Source: JAPLUA01 sp964625855
GTDB lineage: Bacteria; Verrucomicrobiota; Verrucomicrobiia; Limisphaerales; UBA8199
Direction of reading: 5' to 3'
NCBI GenBank assembly: GCA_964625855.1
Contig: CAZVFC010000007.1
Span: forward strand, 62,001-126,000
Length of the DNA: 64,000 nt
A model generated the notes under the pieces. The model was not told where the DNA came from. It ran no database searches and saw only the letters and a program-made list of their open reading frames with translations. Every line of letters starts with the position of its first letter. Positions within the stretch are counted from its first letter, which is position 1. The position numbers and the translations under genes were made by a program. Of the stretch, positions 28,815 through 37,855 are shown piece after piece.

Positions 28815-28858
28815 CGGTGTGGTCCCCATGGGCAGCGCTCCCCATGGGGACCACACCG
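28815..28858. terminator. Perfect 18-bp inverted repeat, possible bidirectional terminator
   Basis: Arms 28815-28832 and 28841-28858 are exact reverse complements (CGGTGTGGTCCCCATGGG) around an 8-base loop. It lies between converging genes, where a shared terminator is expected. There is no T tract after either arm, so Rho-independent termination is not certain; a regulatory or recombination site is possible. Confidence 0.5.
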
Positions 28859-28982
28859 TAGTCATACCGGCTCAGCCCGGTATCCTCCCCCCTCGCCGGC
28901 TCGGAGGTGGTGCTGGGCTCAAGCGAGGGATGCGGGCGGATGTGACCCGATGAGGGAAGGCCGGGCGTTGCAAAACACACAA

Positions 28983-29164
28983 GTTGTGGAATACCCGGTG
29001 GTCCAGGCGACGCTCACGCGACGCTACACCGACCGTGCCGTCCGCTTCATCCAAGAGAACAAGTCAAGCGCCTTGAAGCCGCACACGCCGCGATGGTGCG
29101 CCAAGTGCCGCCGGACCTGAAGAATCCCAAGCGCACGGGCCCCGTGGTAAAGCCCAGAACGTAA
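28983..29164 (+). pseudogene. Sulfatase remnant with internal deletion and frame change
   Basis: Translation from 28983 reads EYPVVQATLTRRYTDRAV then RFIQENK, the conserved stretch before the FxLYLPH segment in arylsulfatases. At about 29063 the frame changes and reads VKRLEAAHAAMVRQ to PVVKPRT and a TAA at 29162, which looks like a sulfatase C-terminus. The middle of the gene is missing and no start or CxPSR site remains. Confidence 0.6.
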
Positions 29165-29297
29165 TGGCGCCGGTGCCAACCCGGTCAGGAGTGAGAGGGT
29201 TGTTAGCTGCTCCTTGCGCAACGCCCCGAAGCATTTGCCCGCGTTCTACTACTGTCGGTTGCCGGGCAAACGCTAGGTCCGCGGTTCTTAAAGGCAA

Positions 29298-30752
29298 TCA
29301 GTGGGCCACGTAATCGGGATTCAGCCTGGGCATCTGCACCTGGGCTTCCTTTCGGTGCCGCTCCAACATCTTGCGCAGGCTCGCCACCTTTTCCGTCCGC
29401 TGCTTCGCTAGATTGGTTGTCTCCTCAGGATCATTCTTGAGATCGAACAGCTCGACGCCGCCATCCTCCAGCGATTCAATCAGCTTCCAAGGGCCTGCGC
29501 GAATGACGCTGCATGGTCTGGCGGGATTCGGATGGCCCCCGCCGATGTAATTGGGGAAATGCCAGTAAACGGCCTCGCGTTTCAGCCGTCCTTTCCGTTT
29601 GAGCACGGGAACCAGGCTCAACGCGTCTTTATGTTGCTCCGGCCTCAAGGGAAGGCCCGCCATTTTCAATAGCGTGGGATAGAAATCCGCGCCGATGATG
29701 ACGTCCTGAGAGACACTTCCGGCTTGGGTAACGCCCGGCCACTTAATGATCGCCGGCACACGAATGCCCCCTTCGTAGAAATTCCCCTTATTGCCCCGCA
29801 GCGGGTAGTTGGAGGTGACCGGTCCGTAACCGCCGTTATCGGAGGTGAAGATGATGATCGTTTTGTCAGTCAACTCCAGCTCATCCAGCTTTTGCAGAAC
29901 CCGACCGATACTTTCGTCAACACTCTTGATCATGGCGGCGTAAGCAGCGTTGGTGTGACCTTGGGCCGGGTCCTTGGCTTTGGCGTCGAATCTCTCGCGC
30001 AGGTCCTTCTTTGCTTGAATGGGCGTGTGTACAGCGTAGTGCGAAAGATTCAGGTAGAAGGGCCGGTCTTTATTGGCTTCAATGAACTTCACCGCCTCCT
30101 CGCCCAGTCGGTCGGTGAGGTATTCGCCCTTCGTGCCATCCGGCAAGGTGTTCCAGCTTATCAGGGGATCGTCCTGGGTCATGCGCCACTGGCCATTGTA
30201 GGGGTAGAAATAGTTCCCGGGATTACCCATGCCATTACCGCCGATGTTCACATCAAATCCCTGATGCTCCGGGAAGTACTTCTCGTCCCAACAACAATGC
30301 CATTTGCCGATAAACCCGGTTCGGTACCCTCCTGCTTTTAACGCTTCGGCAATGGTCACCTCTTCCAGGGGCAGGTTCTTGCAGTAGTCGGCATCCAGCA
30401 ACGGCGTTGTGCCTTTGTGGGCCTGGTTCAGCCGCTTGGACCCGTCTATGGGAATGGCATGGGTGATGTGCAGCCGGTGCGGGTATTTCCCGGTCATGAT
30501 GCTGACCCGGGACGGCGAGCATACGCAGGAGCCGGCATAGGCATCGGTGAATTTCACGCCCTCCCGGGCCAGGCGGTCAATGTTCGGCGTTTCGTAATAA
30601 TCGCTGCCGTAACAGCCAACGTCTGACCACCCCAGATCATCAATGAGAAAGAAGATGATATTGGGCTTGCTTGGGCTTCCTTCGCAACTCAAGCAAGCCA
30701 ACAGGGCCGCTGCCGCAACACGGGCGACGTGCGAGGATCGCCAGCCGCTCAT
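29298..30752 (-). CDS. Secreted sulfatase 5
   Basis: About 484 residues from the ATG at 30752, which yields a signal (RVAAAALLACLSCEGS, possible lipobox); an upstream ATG at 30785 is open too. Metal ligands LIDDLGWSD; active-site CSPSR (Cys78), with another Cys two residues earlier; FIGKWHCCWDE; FTSDNGGYGP. It is an arylsulfatase A-like enzyme, the only intact sulfatase on the minus strand here, facing sulfatase 4. The 3-prime end PRLNPDYVAH is intact. Confidence 0.93.
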   Translation of the reverse strand: MSGWRSSHVARVAAAALLACLSCEGSPSKPNIIFFLIDDLGWSDVGCYGSDYYETPNIDRLAREGVKFTDAYAGSCVCSPSRVSIMTGKYPHRLHITHAIPIDGSKRLNQAHKGTTPLLDADYCKNLPLEEVTIAEALKAGGYRTGFIGKWHCCWDEKYFPEHQGFDVNIGGNGMGNPGNYFYPYNGQWRMTQDDPLISWNTLPDGTKGEYLTDRLGEEAVKFIEANKDRPFYLNLSHYAVHTPIQAKKDLRERFDAKAKDPAQGHTNAAYAAMIKSVDESIGRVLQKLDELELTDKTIIIFTSDNGGYGPVTSNYPLRGNKGNFYEGGIRVPAIIKWPGVTQAGSVSQDVIIGADFYPTLLKMAGLPLRPEQHKDALSLVPVLKRKGRLKREAVYWHFPNYIGGGHPNPARPCSVIRAGPWKLIESLEDGGVELFDLKNDPEETTNLAKQRTEKVASLRKMLERHRKEAQVQMPRLNPDYVAH

Positions 30753-31502
30753 GGCTTGTCTTGCTCCGCGCCGGCGGCCAGCCACGCGAGGTTAAACCGC
30801 GCCAACGTCAGCAACTCCGTCGAATAGTGGTTGCCCTTAGCCGCGCCGGCTTCGTTAGTAAACGTGGCCAGCGCTGCCGCGGCGAGCATCCTGCCCGCGC
30901 CTATAACTGACGCTGCACGCGGAAAGAAAGAGTGGCTCTTGATCCCGGCCTTCATGATTGGTCAATCGCGTTGCGCAAACCGAAATCGCCGTTGGCAAAG
31001 TTTCGCTAGTCCGGTGTGGGGGGTGGCGGCGCGGCCGGAGTGTGCCACGCAGCAATAGATAAACAGGCCAGGAACAGCCCTGTGACAAGCCGTGAACGGG
31101 CAATCATCATGCCGGCAACATTACCGGTCGCAGCCGGAGGTTGTGAAGAAGGAAAAGCCGGAAGCCTTCTCATTATTACTCTCCCTGCCCTCCCGTTCAG
31201 TGGGCAGCCTTCCTTGCTCATCCGATTGGGCATCAACGGGCTGGTGTTGACGCCAGTGCTGTAGTTGTGCGTGCCGTTGTTGTGAAACCCTAGTAAGTAC
31301 CGACCATTGCTGCTTTTCCATATGTTTCGACCAGGTCTTCCCCCGGTCATCGAAAAAGCGAAAGCAGAACCAACCTGCCATGTCGTGCCGAATGGGCTTG
31401 CCGTCGGGCATCGTGCTGATGCCCTCGCCATTGTAAGTGCAAACTAGTCGCGCATTTCTCTATCGCCCAACGCGGCGCGGCTGAATAATCTCGCCGCATC
31501 CG
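30753..31502. other. Gene-decay region upstream of comEC copy 2
   Basis: About 750 bases with no intact gene. All recognisable pieces read on the minus strand: a 68-codon open frame (30749-30955) ending LLTLARFNLAWLAAG, a bare signal-peptide-like stretch (31006-31110, LVTGLFLACLSIAAW) that stops after 34 codons, and sialidase-like pieces in two frames (31252-31456). The last 50 bases lead into comEC copy 2. Confidence 0.55.
31252..31456 (-). pseudogene. Decayed BNR/sialidase-like fragment
   Basis: On the minus strand one frame reads LVCTYNGEGISTMPDG, GKPIRHDMAGWFCFRF and DDRGKTWS, the last being an Asp-box (SxDxGxTW-like) of BNR/sialidase proteins. A second frame continues NGRYLLGFHNNGTHNYSTG (31252-31317), similar to the YLLWFHN motif of such proteins. 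The frame change and missing ends mark a pseudogene. Family assignment is from motif memory. Confidence 0.5.
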
Positions 31503-33930
31503 ATGAAACGGCCGCTCGTTGGAGTGACATTGGTTTATGCAGCGGGGCTGCTGCTCGCGGAGTTCTTCCAACCGCCGCTCGCCCTCCTTTTCGCGATCTC
31601 ATTGGGCTTGGCAGGAGCGGCGTTGTTGCTGGCCAGGGCGCGGACCTGGCTGCTATGGCCGCTGTTGCTTTTCACAGGGTGGACAAACCTGGTTTGGCAC
31701 ACGGCTACCGTTTCACCGCACGACCTGCGGCTGACCCAGGGAAACGAGCCGCAACTGGTAACGGTTCGCGGCAGGCTTTGTGAGACGCCCGGGCATCGGG
31801 TTTACATCCGCGACGAGGAAGAATCCGTGCGATCTATAGCCCAAGTCCGGGTCACCCATCTGCTGCGCCGTGGAGCCGGTTGGCAGGCGGCATTCGGCCA
31901 GGTCCTGGTGGTTACCCCGGCGATGCTGCCGGAAGAGATCTTCGCGGGCCGGCTTGTGGAGGTCACCGGAGTTCTGGCTCCGCCACCGACCCCTGTCGCC
32001 GAGGGTCTGTTCGATTACCGGGCCTACCTGCGACGGCAAGGGGTTCATTACCAACTCACGGCTTCCGCCACCAATGACTGGCGGCTGCTGGATGGCGGGC
32101 GGACCCGGCCCTTGTGCGATCGGTTCTTGCAGTGGGCGCGGGCGACACTGGCGCGCGGCCTGCCGGAAGAGGACGAATCCCTGCGCCTGATCTGGGCGAT
32201 GACGCTGGGCTGGAAGCCGGCCTTGACCAATGAAGTCTATGAGCCCTTCATGCGCTCGGGCACCATGCACATCTTCGCTATCAGCGGCCTGCACATCGCA
32301 CTGATCGCGGGAATTCTCGTGGCCGTTCTGCGCGTGTTCCAGGTGCCGCGGATCGGGTGCGGCTGGGTCATCATCCCGCTGATCTGGTTCTACACCGCGG
32401 CGACCGGCTGGCAGCCTTCCGCCGTACGCTCAACGCTCATGATGAGCATCATCATCGGGGGCTGGGCCCTCGAGCGCCCGAGCGACCTGGTGAATTCGCT
32501 GGCCGCGGCGGCGTTCATTATCCTGTTATGGGATCCCCAGCAAATGTTCGGCGCCAGTTTCCAACTCTCGTTTCTGGTGGTGCTGAGCATTGCGCTGCTG
32601 GTCCCGCCGCTGGAAGCAGCTCGGGACCGCCTGCTCAGGACCGACCCGCTTCTGCCCACGGACCTGTTGCCGCGCTGGCGGCGCTGGCTGCAAACTCCGC
32701 TGCGCTGGGTGACAGCTTCCATAGCGGTATCCCTCGCCGCCTGGCTGGGCTCGCTCCCGTTGACGGCCTGCTACTTTCATCTGCTGAGTCCGATTACCCT
32801 CCTGGCCAACCTGTGCATCGTGCCGTTGAGCACCCTGGCGCTGGCGGCCAACCTTGGCAGCCTGTTTTGCGGTGACTGGCTGCCCTGGGCCACCGAATTG
32901 TTCAATTACAGCGGCTGGTGGTGGATGCGGTGCATGGTCAAGCTCAGCGGTTGGGCCACGCTTGCGCCGGGAGCCTACTGGTATGTTCGGGCCCCGTCGG
33001 GGCTGGAGATCGGCGCTTACTATGTCGTTCTGATCGGTGCTCTGGCCAGCCCATACCTGTCGGAGAAACTGCGCCGCGGGTTGCTGGCCGGAGCCCTCGC
33101 GGGGGTTGCAATCTATGTCTTGCTCCGGCAACTCGCCCGGCCCGAACCCTGTCTGGCGGTCATCCCCGTGCACGGCGGGATAGCAACCTATTTCCAAGGC
33201 CCGGAAGCGGGGGGGTGCGTGGCTGATGGATTGCGGCGCGACCAATTCCGTTTGCTTCATCACCAAACCCTTCCTCCGGGCCCAGGGCGTCAACCGGTTG
33301 CCCACCTTGATTATGACGCACGGTGACTTGCGCCATATTGGCGGGGCGGGGGAGATCGCGGAACTGTTCCACGCCCAGGCGATCCTGATCAGTCCGGTGC
33401 GCTTTCGCTCGCCCAAGTATCGGGAACTCACGCAGCAGTTCGAACGCCCGCCCGAGCGACTGCGCAGAATCAGCAGCGGCGATCAGCTCGGTTCATGGAC
33501 GGTGCTGCACCCGGCCGCCGACGATCGCTCCGGGCAGGCCGACGACAGCGCGCTGGTCCTGGCGGGCCGCTTCTACGGCTCCCGGGTGCTGTTGCTTTCC
33601 GACCTGGGCCGCGCCGGCCAGAAGGCGTTGCTGGAGCGAACACCCGATCTGCGCGCGGATATTGTGGTTACCGGGTTGCCCAGCCAGAATGAAGCGCTCA
33701 GTGACGCGCTGCTGGATGCTATCAGGCCGCGCCTGATCGTGGTGGCCGATTCCGGACTGCCGGTCTCGGAACGCGCGCGACCGAACCTGATCGAGAGGCT
33801 GGCGCGAAGGAATACGCCGGTAATCTACACGCGCTCCGCCGGAGCGGCGACCATTGAACTCCGCCGGGGCGGATGGGCGGTGCGCACGATGAATGGAGCC
33901 CGGTTCCAGTCTGGAGCCTCTGGGTCCTGA
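31503..33930 (+). pseudogene. ComEC/Rec2-family gene, copy 2 (frameshifted)
   Basis: Colinear with copy 1 at a fixed offset of 15,132 bases; the only length difference is one extra G in a run of seven at 33209-33215. The first frame stops at 33326 after 607 residues, the last 35 or so out of register. The lactamase-like domain continues in another frame from about 33217 (an ATG at 33226 overlaps) to 33930. Both parts keep their sequence, so the break is recent, a phase-variable tract or an assembly error. If real, the first product would be a membrane channel without the C-terminal domain. The same degenerate THGDLRHIGG motif is present. Confidence 0.85.
32106..32764. repeat. 659-bp block identical to 16974-17632 (comEC core, copy 2)
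   Basis: Second member of the identical block described for copy 1. Differences resume at 32765 (A to G) and before 32106. The rest of the gene pair differs at scattered sites without indels up to the G7 tract. Confidence 0.9.
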
Positions 33931-34122
33931 CCGCATGCCGCGCCATGAGCCGCTGTCACCGGCCCGAGCCGTTCGCCAGCGACCGGCACCGGGTGGGATA
34001 CCGCTTTGCCCGCTACGAGAAGCTCACCGCCCCGCTGGTCGCCGCCGCCCAACCCGCCCGCAAGCGCGTAATCAAGCCTGTAGCTGACGACGGAAGGAAT
34101 CTCTGCTATTCCTGTCCGCGAA

Positions 34123-35904
34123 TTGAGCATAAACCTTTCCGCCATCCATCAGTCCGTTCCGGCACGCGCTATCCTCCGTGACGCGGCCGACGGGCGTTGG
34201 CTCCAGTTCAGCGGGCCGCGTCGGTTGGTGAAGGCCAGCGCGCTCGGGGACGTTGCGGCCGCCCTTTGCCGGGTGGAAGAGGCTGTCATGCGGGAGGGGT
34301 TCTATGCGGCGGGATTTGTCGCTTACGAAGCGGCGCCAGCCTTCGACCGCGCGCTGGCCGTGAAGGACGACAGCGGTTTTCCGCTGCTGTGGTTTGGGCT
34401 GTATGCAGGGGTGGAAGAAGTCGAACTGCCGGGGTTGGCGGCCGGAGCAGAGGGCGGTGAGATGGAATGGCAGGCAACGGTTGGGGAGGCGGAATTCTGC
34501 CGGGAGGTGGCGCGCATCAAGGCCCTGATCCGCAGCGGGGACACTTACCAGGTGAACTATACTTACCGGCTGAGGACGCGCCTGGCGTGCGATCCCTGGG
34601 ACGCCTTTCTTCGACTCGTGGCCGCGCAGGACCCGCCGTATGGCGCCTTTGTGGACACCGGTGACTGGGTGGTCTGCAGCGCTTCGCCGGAGTTGTTCTT
34701 CCGGCTGGACGGCGCGCGCATCCAATGCCGCCCGATGAAGGGCACGGCCGCCCGGGGCCGCACGCAGGCGGAGGACCTGGCCCTGGCCCAAGCGCTGCGG
34801 GCCTCAGAAAAGGAGCGGGCCGAGAACGTGATGATCGTGGACATGGTGCGCAATGACCTGGGCCGCGTGGCGCAAACCGGCAGCGTGACGGCGGACCGCC
34901 TCTTCGAGGTGGAGAAATACCCGACGGTGTGGCAAATGACCTCCACAATCGAGGCGCGGACCGAGGCCGGGCTCAGCGAAGTCTTCCGGGCGCTATTTCC
35001 GCCGGCTTCGATAACCGGGGCGCCCAAAGTGCGGACGATGCAAATCATCGCCGGGCTGGAGCCGCTTCCCCGGCGCCTCTACACCGGGACGATCGGGTTC
35101 CTGGCCCCGGGGCGGCGGGCCCAATTCAGTGTGGCCATCCGCACGCTGCTGGCAGACCGGAGGACCGGCTGCGCCGAATACGGCGTGGGCGGCGGCATCA
35201 CTTGGGATTCAGACCCGGAAGCCGAATGGCAGGAATGCCGAGCCAAAGCCAGAATTCTGTCTGTGCCAGCGCCGGCGTTTAGCCTGCTGGAAACCATGCG
35301 CTGGACGCCAAAGGAGGGCTACTTCCTGTTGGAGCGCCACCTGGATCGGCTCCAGGACTCAGCGAGCTATTTCGGTTTCAGCATTGACCTGGCTGCTCTG
35401 CGCCAGGAGTTGGCGCAACTGGCCGCCCGGCTTGGCCAGGCTCGGCAGAAAGTCCGGCTGCTGGTCACCAAGGAAGGACGCTTCAGCCTGGAGGCGGAAG
35501 AACTGCCGGAGGCTGCGGCGAAGCGGCAGCGTGTTGCGGTCGCCCACGCGCCGGTGGATTCCTCGGACCCGTTTCTCTACCACAAGACCTCGAACCGCGG
35601 CGTCTATGAAACCGCCCGGATCGCCTGCCCGGGCTTTGAGGATGTCCTGCTGTTCAACCAAGGGGGTGAGATCACGGAATCCACGATCGCCAACGTCGCC
35701 GTAGAGATCGAGGGGAGGCTGTGCACCCCACCCGTGTCCTGTGGCCTGCTGCCGGGCACTCTGAGAGCGCACCTGCTCCAACAGGGCCAACTCTTCGAGC
35801 GCCCGATTGCCGTGGAAGAGCTGCACCGGAGTCCTCGCGTCTTTCTCTTGAACTCGGTGCGTGGCAGGTGGGAGGTAGAGGTGGTCAAGGCTGAGCAACA
35901 ATAA
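34123..35904 (+). CDS. pabBC: Fused aminodeoxychorismate synthase component I / aminodeoxychorismate lyase
   Basis: A 593-residue folate-pathway enzyme making p-aminobenzoate from chorismate. Residues 1 to about 390 are PabB-like (chorismate-utilising fold): RPMKGTAARG carries Lys206, the PabB-type residue in the PIKGT motif; VDMVRNDLGRVA and PASITGAPKVRTM are further hallmarks. Residues about 395-593 are PabC-like class IV PLP lyase, with Lys488 in YHKTSNRGVYETAR and GEITESTIANV. No glutamine amidotransferase (PabA) is nearby. The first conventional start is TTG at 34123; a good Shine-Dalgarno-like GGAAGGA lies at 34092-34098, about 24 bases upstream, so the start is uncertain. Confidence 0.92.
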   Translation: MSINLSAIHQSVPARAILRDAADGRWLQFSGPRRLVKASALGDVAAALCRVEEAVMREGFYAAGFVAYEAAPAFDRALAVKDDSGFPLLWFGLYAGVEEVELPGLAAGAEGGEMEWQATVGEAEFCREVARIKALIRSGDTYQVNYTYRLRTRLACDPWDAFLRLVAAQDPPYGAFVDTGDWVVCSASPELFFRLDGARIQCRPMKGTAARGRTQAEDLALAQALRASEKERAENVMIVDMVRNDLGRVAQTGSVTADRLFEVEKYPTVWQMTSTIEARTEAGLSEVFRALFPPASITGAPKVRTMQIIAGLEPLPRRLYTGTIGFLAPGRRAQFSVAIRTLLADRRTGCAEYGVGGGITWDSDPEAEWQECRAKARILSVPAPAFSLLETMRWTPKEGYFLLERHLDRLQDSASYFGFSIDLAALRQELAQLAARLGQARQKVRLLVTKEGRFSLEAEELPEAAAKRQRVAVAHAPVDSSDPFLYHKTSNRGVYETARIACPGFEDVLLFNQGGEITESTIANVAVEIEGRLCTPPVSCGLLPGTLRAHLLQQGQLFERPIAVEELHRSPRVFLLNSVRGRWEVEVVKAEQQ

Positions 35905-35973
35905 CCTGGCCGGGCAACCACATCAAAACGCCAAGCGGCTTCCGCTCGCAGGACGCGCAGGCTGAAAGGGCCA

Positions 35974-37113
35974 CTACTCCCACGCCAGAGCGCGAAGCTG
36001 CTCTTTGGCACTGAGAATGTCTTTGGTTGTCGCGGCCGGCAGGAAGATCACTCTGAGATTGGATCTTGTCCGCTGCTGGTCTCGGGTGACACAGGCGAGA
36101 CGTTTGGAATCCGGTGCCCAGAGCAGCGATCCTGCGTCTGCGCCCTCGTCGTCGGCCAACCGAAGGGCGCGCGTGCGCTTCTTACCAAGATCATAGACCA
36201 GGAGGCTGCACGCGCACTTTTTCAGATCGTTGCGTATCCACGCCACCTTGAGGCCGTCTCGCGACCAGGCCGGGCAAATGTCCCGGTCGAAGATGCCTGG
36301 CTCGGGGCCGATGGGCTTGATGTGCCTGGTGGCTAGATCCAGAAGGGCAATGTGGTAGAGCCACTCCGGCTCTTCGAAGACTCGTGCCCCCGTTTTCTTC
36401 TGAACGATGCAGGCCACGGACTTCTTACCGGGGGACAGGGCGAGGCAGTCCACTTGCCCTTGTAGCAGCAGGCGCGCAGTCCCCCGCTCCGCATCGAGCT
36501 CCGCCGTGACCTTTGAGTCCTTGGCGTCAAAACCCACGACGATGAGCTTGTCTCCCGCCAGCCAAAGGGGCTCCCGCGTGATAACCAGCCCAGGGGCGGG
36601 TAACAGACGATCTTCCCCTGATGCCAGATCGAGCAGATGAACCCGCCCGGCAGCCCCCCAGCCACGCGTGAAGGCAATGCGTTTGCCGTCCGGAGACCAT
36701 CCCGGGTCGCCATCGTAGATATTATTGTCAGTGAGGCGGCGCACCTGGTTAGCAGCACTGTTACCAAGATAGATTTCGTTGTTCTCGTACCAGTTATGGC
36801 CTGATCCCATTTCGCACAGGAACTGCTTCCCGTCCTGCGAATAACAGAAGGACCGGATGGAGGGACGCGCCGGGGTGGCAGCGACCGTTTGCCTGGACTC
36901 CCCAGAGGGCAGGTTAATCTGCTCCACCACATCGGGCAGATCAGGAGCCCGGAGTCTCAGCAGCGTCACGCGCCCCGATAACAGAGCCTCTGGCTCGTGG
37001 GCAGAGACGCCGCGTGTGGTATCCCCCATGAAAGCGAGGGCGATCGGCAACATGAGCCCCAAGGTCAGCCAGCTTCGGTTCAGTCTGCCTTTACTGATAC
37101 TGGCAGCAAGCAT
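35974..37113 (-). CDS. TolB-like PD40 beta-propeller protein, exported
   Basis: A 379-residue protein with an N-terminal hydrophobic signal (LTLGLMLPIALAFMG). The body has repeated PD40/TolB-type blades: FCYSQDGKQFLCEM, PGWSPDGKRIAFTR, PAWSRDGLKVAWIR and LLWAPDSKRLACVT. It lacks the N-terminal TolB domain and any peptidase domain, so it is a stand-alone propeller, probably a binding or scaffold protein in the periplasm. It converges with pabBC and lies 36 bases downstream of the TM2 gene. Confidence 0.8.
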   Translation of the reverse strand: MLAASISKGRLNRSWLTLGLMLPIALAFMGDTTRGVSAHEPEALLSGRVTLLRLRAPDLPDVVEQINLPSGESRQTVAATPARPSIRSFCYSQDGKQFLCEMGSGHNWYENNEIYLGNSAANQVRRLTDNNIYDGDPGWSPDGKRIAFTRGWGAAGRVHLLDLASGEDRLLPAPGLVITREPLWLAGDKLIVVGFDAKDSKVTAELDAERGTARLLLQGQVDCLALSPGKKSVACIVQKKTGARVFEEPEWLYHIALLDLATRHIKPIGPEPGIFDRDICPAWSRDGLKVAWIRNDLKKCACSLLVYDLGKKRTRALRLADDEGADAGSLLWAPDSKRLACVTRDQQRTRSNLRVIFLPAATTKDILSAKEQLRALAWE

Positions 37114-37149
37114 ATGACCGTCCCCCGCGGAATGAAGCAGGTTCCGCGG

Positions 37150-37398
37150 CTAGAACCAGCCGCGCTTGTTCTGGATGTAGATCCGGACGAAGTCCTCGTC
37201 GCTCTTGGTCAGATAAATGATCCCCTCAATCAGGCCGATGATTCCCGCCGCACCGCAGGTCACGACGCTGAGGATGATCTGGATGATGCCTTGCTTGGTG
37301 TAGCCAAGGATGAATTTGTGGATGCCCAGCCAGCCCAAGAAGATGCCGCATAGGCCGGCGGGGAGTTTCTTTTCCGCTCCTGGAGGTCTATCACTCAT
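37150..37398 (-). CDS. TM2-domain membrane protein
   Basis: A small inner-membrane protein of 82 residues from the ATG at 37398; a GTG at 37431 overlapping the upstream stop would add 11. The TM2 fold is visible: LPAGLCGIFLGWLGIHKFIL, then GYTKQGIIQIILSVVTCG and GLIEGIIYLTKSDEDF, two helices joined by a short loop. TM2 proteins have no settled bacterial function. It sits at the end of the sigma factor-kinase-hypothetical unit. Confidence 0.85.
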   Translation of the reverse strand: MSDRPPGAEKKLPAGLCGIFLGWLGIHKFILGYTKQGIIQIILSVVTCGAAGIIGLIEGIIYLTKSDEDFVRIYIQNKRGWF

Positions 37399-37430
37399 GT
37401 CTTCAGTCGTGTTACTTGTTCTTGTGAGCA

Positions 37431-37853
37431 CTACATTCTAACTTTCTTCCATTCCACCATCGTCTGCCAATCCGGTGCGCCGTTGCGGTAAGCCACCAAT
37501 ACCTTGATGGCGGTCTCGGCTGAATAGTTGGTCCCTCTAGACGCGTAAAAGCAGCCCTCTGCCTCGAGCGCCTCCGCATGATAATCGAAGCCAAAGTCGC
37601 CCGGCGTACCGCTAAGCTCCATTCTATTCGTGTCTCCCCCCATGCTGAGACGCAATCGCGGCCCCATCTCTGAGTCGTCCAGGGCGGCCACGGCCGCGTG
37701 AATGTCGGCTTCCGTGGGAGCCGGGATGATCCTGCCACTCTGCCAAATTTTCAACGTGCAGGTTAAGGGGTTGGAGGCGGGCATCGCCGGGGGTGGCGGT
37801 ATCGTGGGACCGATGTCCGAAGTCCTGCCGAACAGCGTTCTCCAAAGGCTCAT
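37431..37853 (-). CDS. Hypothetical protein
   Basis: A 140-residue soluble protein with no family recognised. It has a proline-rich stretch (PTIPPPPAMPASNP) near residue 16 and a mixed alpha/beta-looking C-terminal half ending TMVEWKKVRM. It starts 2 bases after the kinase stop, so it is probably translated with the kinase. The context suggests a role in the same signalling unit, but this is inference only. Confidence 0.6.
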   Translation of the reverse strand: MSLWRTLFGRTSDIGPTIPPPPAMPASNPLTCTLKIWQSGRIIPAPTEADIHAAVAALDDSEMGPRLRLSMGGDTNRMELSGTPGDFGFDYHAEALEAEGCFYASRGTNYSAETAIKVLVAYRNGAPDWQTMVEWKKVRM

Positions 37854-37855
37854 AG

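Larger units (their letters stand above)
28585..29297. other. Convergent intergenic region with relic
   Basis: 713 bases between sulfatases 4 and 5. It holds an 18-bp inverted repeat (28815-28858) and a decayed sulfatase fragment (28983-29164). The rest (28585-28814 and 29165-29297) contains nothing recognisable. Confidence 0.6.

Noticed and set aside
33931..34122. Possible small gene between comEC copy 2 and pabBC
   Set aside because: An open frame exists (YRFARYEKLTAPL), but it overlaps both neighbours and shows no recognisable family or ribosome site.
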